From Hyphomicrobiales bacterium (GTDB lineage Bacteria; Pseudomonadota; Alphaproteobacteria; Rhizobiales; Rhizobiaceae), in assembly GCA_002709005.1 (NCBI GenBank), contig PAPH01000043.1:1-64000 (forward strand): a DNA stretch of 64,000 nucleotides. The letters are read 5' to 3'. Each line of letters opens with the position of its first letter. The first letter of the stretch is position 1. Shown one piece after another: positions 20,025 to 29,503 of the stretch. Made by a program: the position numbers and the translations under genes. Below the pieces are notes generated by a model that was given only the letters and a program-made list of their open reading frames with translations, had not been told where the DNA came from and searched no databases.

Positions 20025-21880
20025 TGGCGGTCTCCGGCGATGTCTCCCTATTGCGCTTCATCACCTGCGGCTCCGTGGACGACGGCAAGTCAACGTTGAT
20101 CGGCCGGCTTCTCTTCGACACCCGGCTGATCATGGAGGATCAACTCGCAGCACTTCGGACCGATTCCCGCCGCCACGGCACCACCGGCGACGATATCGAT
20201 CTGGCGCTACTTGTCGACGGGCTCGAGGCCGAGCGCGAGCAGGGGATCACAATTGACGTCGCCTACCGGTTTTTCGAAACCCCGCGGCGCAAGTTCATCG
20301 TCGCCGACACGCCCGGCCATGTGCAGTATACCCGCAACATGGCCACCGGCGCCTCGACCGCCGATCTCGCCATTCTCCTTGTCGATGCTCGCAAGGGGCT
20401 TCTGACCCAGACCCGCCGGCACGCGTTCATTGCCTCTCTGCTCGGCGTCCGGCACGTTCTGCTGGCGGTCAACAAGATCGATCTCGTCGGCTACGACCGT
20501 TCTGTTTTCGAGGGGATCGAGGGCGACTTCCGGGCGTTTGCCGGCGAACTGGAATTTGCCTCGATCCAGGCCATTCCCGTCTCCGCCCGCCACGGCGACA
20601 ACGTGATCGCTGCCTCTCCCAATACACCCTGGTACGAAGGGCCGTCGATTCTCTCCCATCTCGAAACCGTCCCGGCGGACGAGGTGTCCACGGCGGCGCC
20701 CTTTCGGCTTCCGGTTCAATACGTCAACCGGCCCGACGCGGATTTCCGCGGCTATTGCGGCATGATCGCCTCCGGCACGGTCCGGCGTGGCAATCCCGTG
20801 GTTGTGGCCCGCTCCGGCAAGGCCTCGCGGGTCACGCGTATCATCGATGCGGCCTCGGACTGCAACGAGGCCGGCGCTGGCAAGTCTGTCACGTTGCTGC
20901 TCGAGGACGAGATCGACATTTCAAGGGGCGACATGCTGGTGCCACCGGGGGATCGCCCTTATGTGGCGGACCAGTTCGAAGCCAATCTCGTCTGGTTCGA
21001 CGAGCACCCGCTGATGCCTGGCCGGCAATATCTCATCCGCACGGAGACCACCGAACTGCCGGCCACCGTTACCGAACTGAAATACCGGGTAGACGTCGAC
21101 AATTTCGCGCATGAGGCCGCCAAGTCGCTTGCCCTGAATGAAATCGGCGCGGCAAATCTGTCGCTCGCCTCTCCGATCGCCTTCGATTCCTATCGCGAGA
21201 ACCGCGCCACGGGCGCCTTCGTGCTCATTGACAGGTTGACGAATGCCACCGCCGGCGCCGGCATGATCACCCATCCGCTTCGCCGCGCCAGCAACGTCCA
21301 CTGGCAGGCGCTCGACGTTTCGAAAGCCTCGCGCGCGGCCCAGAAACACCAGAAGCCGGCGGTACTGTGGTTCACCGGTTTGTCCGGCTCCGGCAAGTCG
21401 ACGATTGCAAACCTGCTCGAAAAGAGGCTGCACGCCGAAGGCCGCCACACCTATCTGCTCGACGGGGACAACGTCCGCCATGGGCTCAACCGCGATCTCG
21501 GCTTCACCGAAGCCGACCGGGTGGAGAATATCCGCAGGGTAGGGGAGGTGGCCCGGCTGATGGCTGATTCCGGCCTGATCGTTCTGGTTTCCTTCATCTC
21601 CCCGTTCCGCGCGGAACGGCGGATGGCGCGCGATCTCCTGGAGGCGGGCGAATTCATCGAGATTTTCGTCGACACGCCGTTCGAGGAGTGCGCGAGACGC
21701 GACCCGAAAGGCTTGTACGCCAAGGCGTTGTCGGGAGAGATCCGAAATTTCACAGGTGTCGATTCCCCCTATGAACCTCCTGAAACGCCCGATATTCGCC
21801 TGAAAACCATGGATAAGTCTGCCGACGAGCTGGTCGAGGACATCCACGACTGGTTGAGGGCGAAAGCCTATATCGGTTGA
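20024..21880 (+). CDS. cysNC: Bifunctional sulfate adenylyltransferase subunit 1/adenylylsulfate kinase (CysN-CysC fusion)
   Basis: This 618-residue protein has two parts. The N-terminal CysN is a translational-type GTPase with G1 GSVDDGKS (16-23), G3 DTPGH (95-99) and G4 NKID (150-153), followed by two beta-barrel domains. From about residue 440 an APS kinase (CysC) follows, with Walker A GLSGSGKS (452-459) and the [11 protein letters not shown] and [10 protein letters not shown] motifs. With CysD it makes APS and phosphorylates it to PAPS. Rhizobial NodQ has this same fused layout and feeds NodH sulfotransferase. The frame overlaps cysD by one base and is followed by cysQ after 16 bp. Confidence 0.98.
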   Translation: MAVSGDVSLLRFITCGSVDDGKSTLIGRLLFDTRLIMEDQLAALRTDSRRHGTTGDDIDLALLVDGLEAEREQGITIDVAYRFFETPRRKFIVADTPGHVQYTRNMATGASTADLAILLVDARKGLLTQTRRHAFIASLLGVRHVLLAVNKIDLVGYDRSVFEGIEGDFRAFAGELEFASIQAIPVSARHGDNVIAASPNTPWYEGPSILSHLETVPADEVSTAAPFRLPVQYVNRPDADFRGYCGMIASGTVRRGNPVVVARSGKASRVTRIIDAASDCNEAGAGKSVTLLLEDEIDISRGDMLVPPGDRPYVADQFEANLVWFDEHPLMPGRQYLIRTETTELPATVTELKYRVDVDNFAHEAAKSLALNEIGAANLSLASPIAFDSYRENRATGAFVLIDRLTNATAGAGMITHPLRRASNVHWQALDVSKASRAAQKHQKPAVLWFTGLSGSGKSTIANLLEKRLHAEGRHTYLLDGDNVRHGLNRDLGFTEADRVENIRRVGEVARLMADSGLIVLVSFISPFRAERRMARDLLEAGEFIEIFVDTPFEECARRDPKGLYAKALSGEIRNFTGVDSPYEPPETPDIRLKTMDKSADELVEDIHDWLRAKAYIG

Positions 21881-21896
21881 CCTGGATGCCAGAGAC

Positions 21897-22748
21897 ATGT
21901 CTGAAACTGATGCAGAAATGATCGAACATCTCTCCCGGCTCGCTGTCGATGCGGGACTCGCCATCCTGGTCGTGCGGGAAGCGGGTATCGATGTCGCGCT
22001 CAAGTCCGACGATACGCCGGTGACCCAGGCCGACCGCCGCGCCGAGGCGATCATTCTCGAAGGGCTGGCGGCCAACTGGCCCGAGATCCCGGTGGTTGCG
22101 GAGGAAGCGGTCTGCGACGGCCGCTGTCCCGAGCGGACGGAGGGGCGGTTTTTCCTGGTCGATGCCCTCGACGGCACCCGGGAATTCGTTTCCGGACGCC
22201 ATGATTTCACTGTCAACATCGCGCTTGTCGAGGACGGGACCCCCGTCGTTGGCGTCGTCTACGCGCCCATGCGGGGAACCCTGTGGGCGGCAGCCGGCGA
22301 CAAGGCCTGGACGGCGGAGTTGGCAAGCGACGGCTCTTTAGGAGAAAGGAAGGGGCTGGGCTGCCGGGCCTGGCATATGCCGCCTTGCATCGTCGCTTCC
22401 AAATCGCACCGGACGGCGGAAACCGATCAGTTCATCGCCGGCTTCGAGGGCGCGACGACGAGTTCCATCGGATCCTCGTTGAAGTTCTGCCTGCTGGCCG
22501 AAGGCGAGGCGGACCTCTATCCCCGTTTCGGTCCGACGATGGAATGGGATACCGCAGCGGGCGATGCCGTGCTTCGCGCGGCTGGCGGGCTGACCGTAAC
22601 GCGCGACGGCGTGCCGCTCGCCTATGGCAAGAAGAACATCCCCGGCAAGGCTGATTTCTCCAACCCCTTCTTTATCGCGGCAAGCCGCGAAGGCCTGGGG
22701 CGACTTCGTTCGGTTCCAGATTTGGGGGGCGGAGAACCCAGGGAATGA
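21897..22748 (+). CDS. cysQ: 3'(2'),5'-bisphosphate nucleotidase CysQ
   Basis: This 283-residue inositol-monophosphatase-superfamily enzyme has metal ligands in VVAEEAV (E69/E70), the signature DALDGT (89-94) and the late motif EWDTAAGDAV. CysQ hydrolyses PAP, the by-product of sulfotransferases and PAPS reductase, to AMP and so relieves product inhibition. Its placement directly after cysD-cysNC gives both PAPS synthesis and PAP removal in one operon. The start is ATG 21897. The C-terminal tail (GRLRSVPDLGGGEPRE) is slightly longer than usual. Confidence 0.96.
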   Translation: MSETDAEMIEHLSRLAVDAGLAILVVREAGIDVALKSDDTPVTQADRRAEAIILEGLAANWPEIPVVAEEAVCDGRCPERTEGRFFLVDALDGTREFVSGRHDFTVNIALVEDGTPVVGVVYAPMRGTLWAAAGDKAWTAELASDGSLGERKGLGCRAWHMPPCIVASKSHRTAETDQFIAGFEGATTSSIGSSLKFCLLAEGEADLYPRFGPTMEWDTAAGDAVLRAAGGLTVTRDGVPLAYGKKNIPGKADFSNPFFIAASREGLGRLRSVPDLGGGEPRE

Positions 22749-22942
22749 AGGCTCGCGTGTACAACGGTTCGATCTCCTGTTCCTGCCGGGAATGCGTCGA
22801 GGCTGCGACACGAGGGATGCGCAACACGAGCCGTCGCTTTGGCCGCGCCGGTCCATCATCGGGATGATCCGGCCCGGATGGCTGATCGTCCCTTCGATCT
22901 TTGGTTGCGGGAAAACTGCCCCGCGCACACTAGGATGGCATT

Positions 22943-24070
22943 TTGATCGGGATTGACGCGCGCCATCTGCTATTTCCCCTGTCCGGCCTGGGACGCTTTC
23001 TGACGGGTGCGATTCTCGAATTCGAGCGACGTGGCGAGAATATCCATCTTTTCCTTCCCTCTCCGCCGACCGGGGATTGCGGACAATCCACGCTCGATTT
23101 GACGGCGCGCATTCCGACGAGCATTTCCGCCTCGTTCAACCCGGTCGCGCGCGCCGCGTGGGGCCAGTTCACGCTTCCGGCGCTTGCGAGGCGGGCCGGA
23201 GTCAACGTGCTGTGGGGACCTGCCCACCGCCTGCCACGCTTCGGGACGGATGGCCTGGCGAAGGTTCTGACCGTGCACGATCTCGTATGGCGGCACGCAC
23301 CGGGCACGATGCGCCGGCGGACCCTGTGGGGCGAGCGGGTTCTCATGCGCCAGGCTGTCGCGTCCGCCGACCAAGTCACCACCGTTTCCGAGGCGACCCG
23401 GGCGGATCTGATGGCGCAATTCCAGACGCCTGCGGAGCGGGTCCGGTGTGTCTATCCGGGCGTCGGCCCGCTGCCCGCCCCGGGAGAAAGCGACGTTGCT
23501 CGCCGCCACGGTCTCGCCCGTCCCTATGCGCTGTTCGTCGGAACGCCCGAACCGCGCAAGAACCTCGCGAGGCTCGTTGCCGCCTATCGCTCGCTGGCGG
23601 CCGAACACCGCGCCGCGTGCATGCTCGTCATCGTCGGCGGGGAAGGCTGGGGCGATGTCGATCCGGCTGCCCTGGCCGCTGGTATGGAGGACGATGTCCG
23701 CGTTCTTGGCCGTGTCGGCGATGCCGAACTCTCGGCACTTCTGGCGGGCGCGCGGTTTCTCGCCATGCCGTCGCTCTACGAGGGGTTCGGGCTGCCGATC
23801 ATCGAGGCGAACGCGTTCGGTGTGCCGGTCCTGACCTCCTCGGTCGCCTCGATGCCCGAAGCGGGAGGTGATGCCGCTCTTTATGTCGATCCGCTCGATG
23901 CCGGTTCAATCGCGCGCGGGCTTGTGGAAATGATCGGCGATGACGTCCTTCGTGACAGGCTCGCCGGAAAAGCCCGCGCCAACGCGGCGCGGTTCCGCTG
24001 GCGGGATTTCGGCGAAGGCATGCGGACGGTCTTCGAGCGCGCCCTTGCAGAACGGAGACGCGTGAATTGA
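22943..24070 (+). CDS. GT4 family glycosyltransferase (first of three)
   Basis: This 375-residue GT-B glycosyltransferase starts at TTG 22943, behind AGGATGG. The N-terminal half begins IGIDARHLLFPLSGLGRFL and has the HDLVWRHAPGT acceptor-side loop. The C-terminal donor site has GTPEPRKNLARLVAAY and PSLYEGFGLPIIEANAFGVP, the E-x7-E motif of retaining GT4 enzymes. It resembles mannosyl- or rhamnosyl-transferases of O-antigen and capsule clusters, but the sugar cannot be assigned. Its stop overlaps the TTG start of the next glycosyltransferase (TTGA), so they are coupled. Confidence 0.93.
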   Translation: MIGIDARHLLFPLSGLGRFLTGAILEFERRGENIHLFLPSPPTGDCGQSTLDLTARIPTSISASFNPVARAAWGQFTLPALARRAGVNVLWGPAHRLPRFGTDGLAKVLTVHDLVWRHAPGTMRRRTLWGERVLMRQAVASADQVTTVSEATRADLMAQFQTPAERVRCVYPGVGPLPAPGESDVARRHGLARPYALFVGTPEPRKNLARLVAAYRSLAAEHRAACMLVIVGGEGWGDVDPAALAAGMEDDVRVLGRVGDAELSALLAGARFLAMPSLYEGFGLPIIEANAFGVPVLTSSVASMPEAGGDAALYVDPLDAGSIARGLVEMIGDDVLRDRLAGKARANAARFRWRDFGEGMRTVFERALAERRRVN

Positions 24071-25185
24071 AAATTCTCCACGTCTTCAAGACCTACTGGC
24101 CCGATACGTTCGGTGGAATCGAACGGACCATCGATGGCATTGCGCGCGCAACAGCTCCCCATGGCGTGGAGAGCGAAGTCCTTTCGCTCAGCCGCTGGCC
24201 GGATCGCGAGCCGACTGTTTTCAATGGCGCCCGGCTCACGAGAGCCCGGCTCAGCCACGAATTCGCCTCCACCGGAATTTCGCTGCAGGCCTTCGGGCTG
24301 CTGGAGCATGCGGCGCGGCGCAGTGATCTGATCCACTACCATTATCCCTGGCCGTTCATGGACCTGTTGCATTTCTCGCTGAGGACGAAGCGGCCCTCTA
24401 TCGTCACCTATCATTCCGACATCGTCCGCCAGAAGGTTCTCAACGCCCTCTACCGGCCGCTTGGCGAAGCCTTTCTCAGGCGCATGGACGCGATCGTCGC
24501 GACATCGCCGAATTATCTCGAGACCAGTCCTGTCCTGCGGCGGCACCGCGACCGCACCACGGTGATACCGATCGGCCTCGACCGGACGGCCTATCCCGAT
24601 CCGGAAGGTGCGGACGTCGTTTCCATCCCCTTGCCTTGTCCCGAGCCCTATTTTCTCTTCGTCGGCGTGGGACGCTACTACAAGGGGCTCGACGTGCTGG
24701 TGGAGGCTGCGAGGCTGTGCGGCCTGAACGTGGTGATCGCAGGTGCTGGGGATATCCCGGCTCCCGCCAACGTCCATTTCGTCGGCCCGGTATCCGAGCG
24801 CGCGAAGGTGCGCCTGATGCGCGGCGCGGCGGCCTTCGTTTTGTCCTCGCATCTTCGTTCGGAGGCTTTCGGTCTCGCGTTGCTCGAGGCCGCCATGTTC
24901 GCCCGTCCGATGATCAGTTGCGAGATCGGCACGGGAACCTCCTACATCAACCTCGACCGGCAGACCGGGCTGGTGGTGCCTCCTGGGGATCCGGCTGCCC
25001 TCGCGGCCGCGATGCGTGAGATCGTCGATGATCCGGTGCGCGCGGAAAGCTGGGGAGCCGCCGCCCGGGCGCGTTTCGAGGAAATCTTCACCGCCGAATC
25101 GATGGGCCGCCGCTATGCGGAACTCTATGCCGCGGTTCTGGCGGGAAAACCTCCGGCACGACCAGCCGCCCCTGGCCTGGCATAG
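24067..25185 (+). CDS. GT4 family glycosyltransferase (second of three)
   Basis: This 372-residue GT-B enzyme starts at TTG 24067, overlapping the previous stop. Its N-terminal Gly-rich loop is YWPDTFGGIERTIDGIA. The donor region shows FLFVGVGRYYKGLDVLVEA and SEAFGLALLEAAMFARPMI with the E-x7-E pair, then GLVVPPGDPAALAAA. The layout is that of GT4 enzymes acting on cytoplasmic lipid-linked glycans. The Pro-rich C-terminal tail has no visible role. A 191-bp gap follows before the third glycosyltransferase. Confidence 0.93.
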   Translation: MKILHVFKTYWPDTFGGIERTIDGIARATAPHGVESEVLSLSRWPDREPTVFNGARLTRARLSHEFASTGISLQAFGLLEHAARRSDLIHYHYPWPFMDLLHFSLRTKRPSIVTYHSDIVRQKVLNALYRPLGEAFLRRMDAIVATSPNYLETSPVLRRHRDRTTVIPIGLDRTAYPDPEGADVVSIPLPCPEPYFLFVGVGRYYKGLDVLVEAARLCGLNVVIAGAGDIPAPANVHFVGPVSERAKVRLMRGAAAFVLSSHLRSEAFGLALLEAAMFARPMISCEIGTGTSYINLDRQTGLVVPPGDPAALAAAMREIVDDPVRAESWGAAARARFEEIFTAESMGRRYAELYAAVLAGKPPARPAAPGLA

Positions 25186-25376
25186 AGACCGGCCTGAAGT
25201 CATCGGCATAGACCTGTTCCGAAACTCCCCCGGGTCGCTCCGTGCGCCACCTGGCGTTGCATATTCACAAAGGGATAAACGTGATTACGCATTGATGCCT
25301 CGTACGCCCGAACCTAAGCTCGTGCACGCGCTTGTTCCGTTCTGCGCGTTTTCGAAGCCCCCGAAACGGATGACTG

Positions 25377-26879
25377 ATGATGAACAATAAACTCCGTGTA
25401 CTCAATGAACTGCGTCCGGCCGCGGAGGGCTTTGCGGGCATTCCGCAGGAAACGCGCATTCTGCACGCCCTTTTTCTCGAGAACGAGGCGCTCGAAACGA
25501 CCGGTCTCCTCAACGGCAACGTCAATCCGCTGAAGGGATTCATTGTCGCCAAGGAGAAGACGAAACAGGACAGGTTCTATTTCAAGTCCGCGGCTGCCCT
25601 TGAGCTGTCGGAGCCGCAGGGCGGTTCGCGCTTTGACGGAATTCTGAGGCGATATTCGAGATATGGCGGGATGGCCCGATTGAAGATCGGGTTGCTGCTC
25701 CGCCGGGGCATCAAGCTGCACGACATCGAAATGAGCGATTTCGGCGACTTCCTTTGGCGGAAGTACTTTTCGAAATCCCTTTCGGCCAGGCGATACGACG
25801 AGATCGTCGATGCGCGCTACGCCGCGCTCGTTCCCTCATGGAACGGTCAGCAGGCCGCCGGTTACCTGCCGCCGGCGCGGGGGCGTTACCCGCGGGTGGA
25901 TACTTCGAAATACGACGTGATGGTCGCGCAGACGCCTTGGCCGGGTGTCGTGTCGCCGAACACCCAGCTTGTGGTGCGGTTCCATGACGCCATCCCGATT
26001 TTCTACCCCCATACGATCCACAATTCGTATCGGCACCAGTTCATCCATTATTTTCCGCTCAAGTCGAACCTGGCCCATGGGGGGATCTGCGTCTGCAACT
26101 CGGAAAACAGCAGGACGGAACTGTTGAAGATGTTTCCCGAGGTCGAAGATCGGGCACCGGTGATCCCCTGCATCGTGGCCGACGATTACTATGAAGAACA
26201 GGTGGCCAACGAGACGGTCTGCGAAGTCGTCGGCAACACGCTCGAGCCGGATACCGAACCGAAGTTCGAGGATGTGCGCGACCGGTTGTCGTTCTACCGG
26301 CGGTCCATCAAGCCGGGCAGTTTCAAATACATCATGATGGTCTCCACCATCGAGCCGCGCAAGAACCATTCGCGCCTGATTGCCGCGTGGAACCAGATCC
26401 GTGTCAATCGCGACCCCGATCTGAAACTGGTGATCGTCGGCCGTCCGGGGTGGAGCTGCAGCGATGTCATCGCCTCCATGAAACCGTTTCAGGAGCGCGG
26501 AATGCTCTTCAACATTTCCCGCGTGTCGTCCGGCGATCTGAGGCGGCTCTACAACCACGCCGAGGCCGTTGTCTGTCCCTCGATCGCCGAGGGCTTCGAT
26601 CTTTCGGGCATCGAGGCCATGCTCTCGGGCGGCGCGGTGGCGGCATCCGACATCCCGGTTCACCGCGAGGTGTACGGCGAGGCCTGCGAGTATTTCAATC
26701 CCTACTCGACGATGCAGGCAGCCGACGCTATCTGGCGCATCATCGAAAGGGGCAAGGAAACCGAGCGGCGCAAGGAGCTTGTCGAACGCGGCGCGCGCCA
26801 GGGCCTGAACTACAGGAAAGACCGGATCGGTCCGATGTGGGAGCAGTTTTTCGAGGATCTGAAATCGCGCAAGCGGTAA
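25377..26879 (+). CDS. GT4 family glycosyltransferase (third of three, long form)
   Basis: This 500-residue protein has an enlarged N-terminal half: about 170 residues precede VVRFHDAIPIFYPHTI, the acceptor-side His loop. The donor domain shows MVSTIEPRKNHSRLIAAWNQI and CPSIAEGFDLSGIEAMLSGGAVAASDIPVHREVYG, including an E-x7-E arrangement. This long form is found in capsule and LPS clusters, with undefined specificity. Two ATGs (25377, 25380) are possible starts; neither has a strong ribosome-binding site. It is followed after 26 bp by an FkbM methyltransferase, most likely in the same transcript. Confidence 0.9.
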   Translation: MMNNKLRVLNELRPAAEGFAGIPQETRILHALFLENEALETTGLLNGNVNPLKGFIVAKEKTKQDRFYFKSAAALELSEPQGGSRFDGILRRYSRYGGMARLKIGLLLRRGIKLHDIEMSDFGDFLWRKYFSKSLSARRYDEIVDARYAALVPSWNGQQAAGYLPPARGRYPRVDTSKYDVMVAQTPWPGVVSPNTQLVVRFHDAIPIFYPHTIHNSYRHQFIHYFPLKSNLAHGGICVCNSENSRTELLKMFPEVEDRAPVIPCIVADDYYEEQVANETVCEVVGNTLEPDTEPKFEDVRDRLSFYRRSIKPGSFKYIMMVSTIEPRKNHSRLIAAWNQIRVNRDPDLKLVIVGRPGWSCSDVIASMKPFQERGMLFNISRVSSGDLRRLYNHAEAVVCPSIAEGFDLSGIEAMLSGGAVAASDIPVHREVYGEACEYFNPYSTMQAADAIWRIIERGKETERRKELVERGARQGLNYRKDRIGPMWEQFFEDLKSRKR

Positions 26880-26905
26880 GGCCGGAAACCCAACGGAGAG
26901 ACAGG

Positions 26906-27889
26906 ATGAAGCTCTTTCAGAGCCGGCGGCAACCAGCCGACGCAAAAGACGACGCGCTGACCCGCCAGGACGTCATCGACGGTTTCCGGTGGATTCTGGG
27001 CCGCGAGCCTGAATCGGAAGAAACGATCAACGCGCATTTGGGGCTGGGGACCGTCGCGGAATTGCGGAGAGTCCTCCTCGCATCCAAGGAGTTCTCCAAC
27101 ACCAACAAGTTCTTCCGTTTTGCCGAAAAATGGATCCTCTGCCCGGTCTATGGCGGCCAGTACGAGATGTGGCTCGATCTCCATGACCTTTACGTCTCCT
27201 ATGGCTGCCTGATCGACAATTACGAGCCGCTGGAAACAGCCTTCATCAAGGCCAACACACCGGCCGGCGGCCGGTTTCTCGATATCGGCGCCAATATCGG
27301 CTGGCACACGTTGGGTCTCGCCAGGATCGCGGGGACGCAGGGGCGCGTCTATTCCTTCGAGCCGCGATCGCCGACGAACGCCTATCTGAGGCGGACCATC
27401 GAGCAAAACGGCCTGGGCGACGTGGTGAAGGTTCACGATTTCGGACTGTGGTCGGAAGATGCGACGCTGGATCTGGGCTGGCAGCAGGACACGGTCAATC
27501 CCGGCAATAGCTATATTGCGCATGCGGGGGAGGGGCTGACGACTCAGAAGATCGATCTCAAGCGCCTCGACGATGTGATGGATGACAAGATCGATTTCAT
27601 CAAGATCGACGTCGAGGGTGCCGAGCCGAAGGTTTTCGAAGGGGCGCGCCGGCTGATCGAAACCTCCAGACCGCTGATCCTTGCCGAACTCAATCCGGAT
27701 CAGCTTCGTTCTGTGTCCGGCGTCACATCCGCGCAGTTCATCCGCCAGATGGCGGCGTTCGGATATGAATGCCGGGTGCTGGAACCCGGCCACGAAGGCA
27801 AGCTGGTCACGGATTTCCCGACGGAAATCGGACGCGAACTGATCAATGTCGTGTTCGTCCCGAACGGCAAGTCTGTGACCTTCGGCTGA
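26906..27889 (+). CDS. FkbM family methyltransferase with an N-terminal DUF4214-like module
   Basis: This 327-residue protein starts at ATG 26906 behind GGAGAGACAGG. The SAM-binding site is FLDIGANIGWHT (124-135), followed by RVYSFEPRSP (acidic loop) and DFIKIDVEGAEPKV, the hallmarks of FkbM O-methyltransferases. Residues about 20-64 form a separate helical module with WILGREPE and LRRVLLASKEFS. A similar module ends the next protein. It probably O-methylates a sugar of the glycan built by the adjacent glycosyltransferases. Confidence 0.92.
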   Translation: MKLFQSRRQPADAKDDALTRQDVIDGFRWILGREPESEETINAHLGLGTVAELRRVLLASKEFSNTNKFFRFAEKWILCPVYGGQYEMWLDLHDLYVSYGCLIDNYEPLETAFIKANTPAGGRFLDIGANIGWHTLGLARIAGTQGRVYSFEPRSPTNAYLRRTIEQNGLGDVVKVHDFGLWSEDATLDLGWQQDTVNPGNSYIAHAGEGLTTQKIDLKRLDDVMDDKIDFIKIDVEGAEPKVFEGARRLIETSRPLILAELNPDQLRSVSGVTSAQFIRQMAAFGYECRVLEPGHEGKLVTDFPTEIGRELINVVFVPNGKSVTFG

Positions 27890-27922
27890 AAACTGAATTT
27901 CTTTGGAAGCGAATGAAGCCCG

Positions 27923-28726
27923 ATGTCCAGATTACTCCTCGTTTCAATTCCGAGATCTGTTTCGTCCTTTGTCTATCAGCAGGTGTGCCGGGTTGCAGGT
28001 TACCGGCAGTGTGACTTTACCTCGGATGGCGAGATCCTCAATCCCAAGAGATACGAGGCATCCGGGGACGAGGGAGGAACGATCGAGGCCAGATATTACG
28101 GCGAGATGAGAAGCGTCCCGTATTTCGAGAAAGATCCGTCGAAGTTCGGGGTGTTCCACGAGCTGCTTGATTCGATCCCTGACGGTTTCGCCATAAAGGA
28201 CGTGGTGCAGCCGTGGGTGGTGCGAGGATATATCGAGAAGAATCCCGGGAAATTTAAGGTGATCTATATTCGCAGGCCCATTGAACAGGTGCGGTTTGCG
28301 CTGGATCGCAGGGGATGGAGCGAGTTTCGGGAGATCGAGAAAGTCGACGACTATTTCTCCCGGTTTCCGACCATCAACGCGAATGCGGCACTTTATGATG
28401 ACGACTACATTTCGTTGAAAATCGCGTCGTTCGGAATCGAGGCGGGACGTCACGAATATATCGACGAGGCTTTCGTGGCGACGCGGGAGAGCTTCTTTCG
28501 AGCCTATTATAATCTGAGCGGATCTGACAGCGCCTCAGGCGACAAGCAGCAGCTCGAAACAGCGCGATTGGCCTATCGCTACATCCTTGGCCGTGAACCG
28601 GAAAACGAACAGGTCGTGCAAAATCTCGCCGCGTGCGGATCGTTTATGAAGATGCGCGCGATCCTGCTTTCCTCCAACGAGTTTTCGAGATTGTACCGGG
28701 CCTTGCCGCGAAACAACGCGGACTGA
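27923..28726 (+). CDS. Sulfotransferase-like protein with C-terminal DUF4214-like module
   Basis: This 267-residue protein opens with LLLVSIPRSVSSFVYQQV (residues 4-21), which looks like the 5'-phosphosulfate-binding loop (P-R-S-x-S/T-S/T-F) of PAPS sulfotransferases. FKVIYIRRPIEQVRFALDRRG (111-131) occupies the place of the 3'-phosphate-binding strand, though the usual downstream Ser is not obvious. Residues 211-258 (YRYILGREPE...RAILLSSNEFSRLY) match the module at the N-terminus of the preceding methyltransferase. With cysD-cysNC-cysQ in the same strand series upstream, glycan sulfation is the natural hypothesis. A diverged P-loop kinase-like fold is the alternative. Confidence 0.6.
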   Translation: MSRLLLVSIPRSVSSFVYQQVCRVAGYRQCDFTSDGEILNPKRYEASGDEGGTIEARYYGEMRSVPYFEKDPSKFGVFHELLDSIPDGFAIKDVVQPWVVRGYIEKNPGKFKVIYIRRPIEQVRFALDRRGWSEFREIEKVDDYFSRFPTINANAALYDDDYISLKIASFGIEAGRHEYIDEAFVATRESFFRAYYNLSGSDSASGDKQQLETARLAYRYILGREPENEQVVQNLAACGSFMKMRAILLSSNEFSRLYRALPRNNAD

Positions 28727-28779
28727 TCTTTGCTCCTGCTGACAGCGCTAAGCGAGTTAGGAGAGCTCAGCGCGCGCCG

Positions 28780-29499
28780 TCAGCCCTCGTTTGAAACCTG
28801 AACATGCTCGACGATCCGCCCGCGTTCGAGCCGCAGGGTCTTGTTGCACATCTTGGCGATCAGGTTCTCGTTGTGGGAGGCGATGACGACGATTCCCGTC
28901 CGGTCGATGAAGTTGCGCATGCGCGCGGTGGCTTTCTCCTGGAACGCCTTGTCGCCGGCGCCGATCCATTCGTCCATCAACAGGATATCCGGGGCAAAAG
29001 CCGTCGAGATGGCGAAAGCCAGCCGCGCGGCCATGCCCTGCGAATAGGAGCGCAGCGGCATGTCGATGAAATGCCCGAGTTCGGCGAAGTCGATGATATC
29101 GGCGGTGGCGGCCTCGATCCTCTGCGGGCTCCAGCCCTGGATGAGACCCCTGAGATAGATGTTGCGGCGTCCGGTGGCTTCAGGCTGGAAGCCCAGGCGC
29201 GGATTGAACAGCGCGTCCAGACTGCCGGTCACCGCGATCCGCCCCGCGGTCGGCATGTAGATACCGGCAAGCGCCAGGAGCAGCGTCGATTTGCCCGCGC
29301 CGTTGGGGCCGACAAGCCCCAGCCGGTCGCCCGCCCCGAGCGAGAAACTCACCCCGTCCAGCGCGCGGAAGAAGAGCTTGCCGCGCCGTCCCGCTACCAG
29401 CCGGGGGTCGTCGGTCTCGCCCATCAGCCGTGCGGCACCGATGCCCCGGGTGAGGACCGGGAACTCGATATGGAGATCTTCTACGACGAGCCGCGCCAT
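28780..29499 (-). CDS. kpsT: Polysaccharide ABC exporter, ATP-binding subunit (KpsT/Wzt-like)
   Basis: This 239-residue ABC ATPase has Walker A GPNGAGKST (64-72), signature SYSQGMAARLAFA and Walker B DILLMDEWIGAGD, the D-E-W/x-I-G-A-G-D form typical of polysaccharide exporters. It lacks the C-terminal carbohydrate-binding domain of long Wzt proteins, so it belongs to the short KpsT/RfbE-like type, which recognises glycan by other means. Its ATG lies four bases after the permease stop. With the permease it would move a lipid-linked glycan across the inner membrane. Confidence 0.93.
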   Translation of the reverse strand: MARLVVEDLHIEFPVLTRGIGAARLMGETDDPRLVAGRRGKLFFRALDGVSFSLGAGDRLGLVGPNGAGKSTLLLALAGIYMPTAGRIAVTGSLDALFNPRLGFQPEATGRRNIYLRGLIQGWSPQRIEAATADIIDFAELGHFIDMPLRSYSQGMAARLAFAISTAFAPDILLMDEWIGAGDKAFQEKATARMRNFIDRTGIVVIASHNENLIAKMCNKTLRLERGRIVEHVQVSNEG

Positions 29500-29503
29500 G
29501 TCT

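Noticed and set aside
22860-22891. Imperfect inverted repeat GGGATGATC...GATCGTCCC after cysQ as a terminator
   Set aside because: It has a long loop, one mismatch and no T run, and the following glycosyltransferase gene may be co-transcribed.
22749-22942. Small gene between cysQ and the first glycosyltransferase
   Set aside because: No frame has a start with a ribosome-binding site or any recognisable pattern; all candidates overlap flanking genes.
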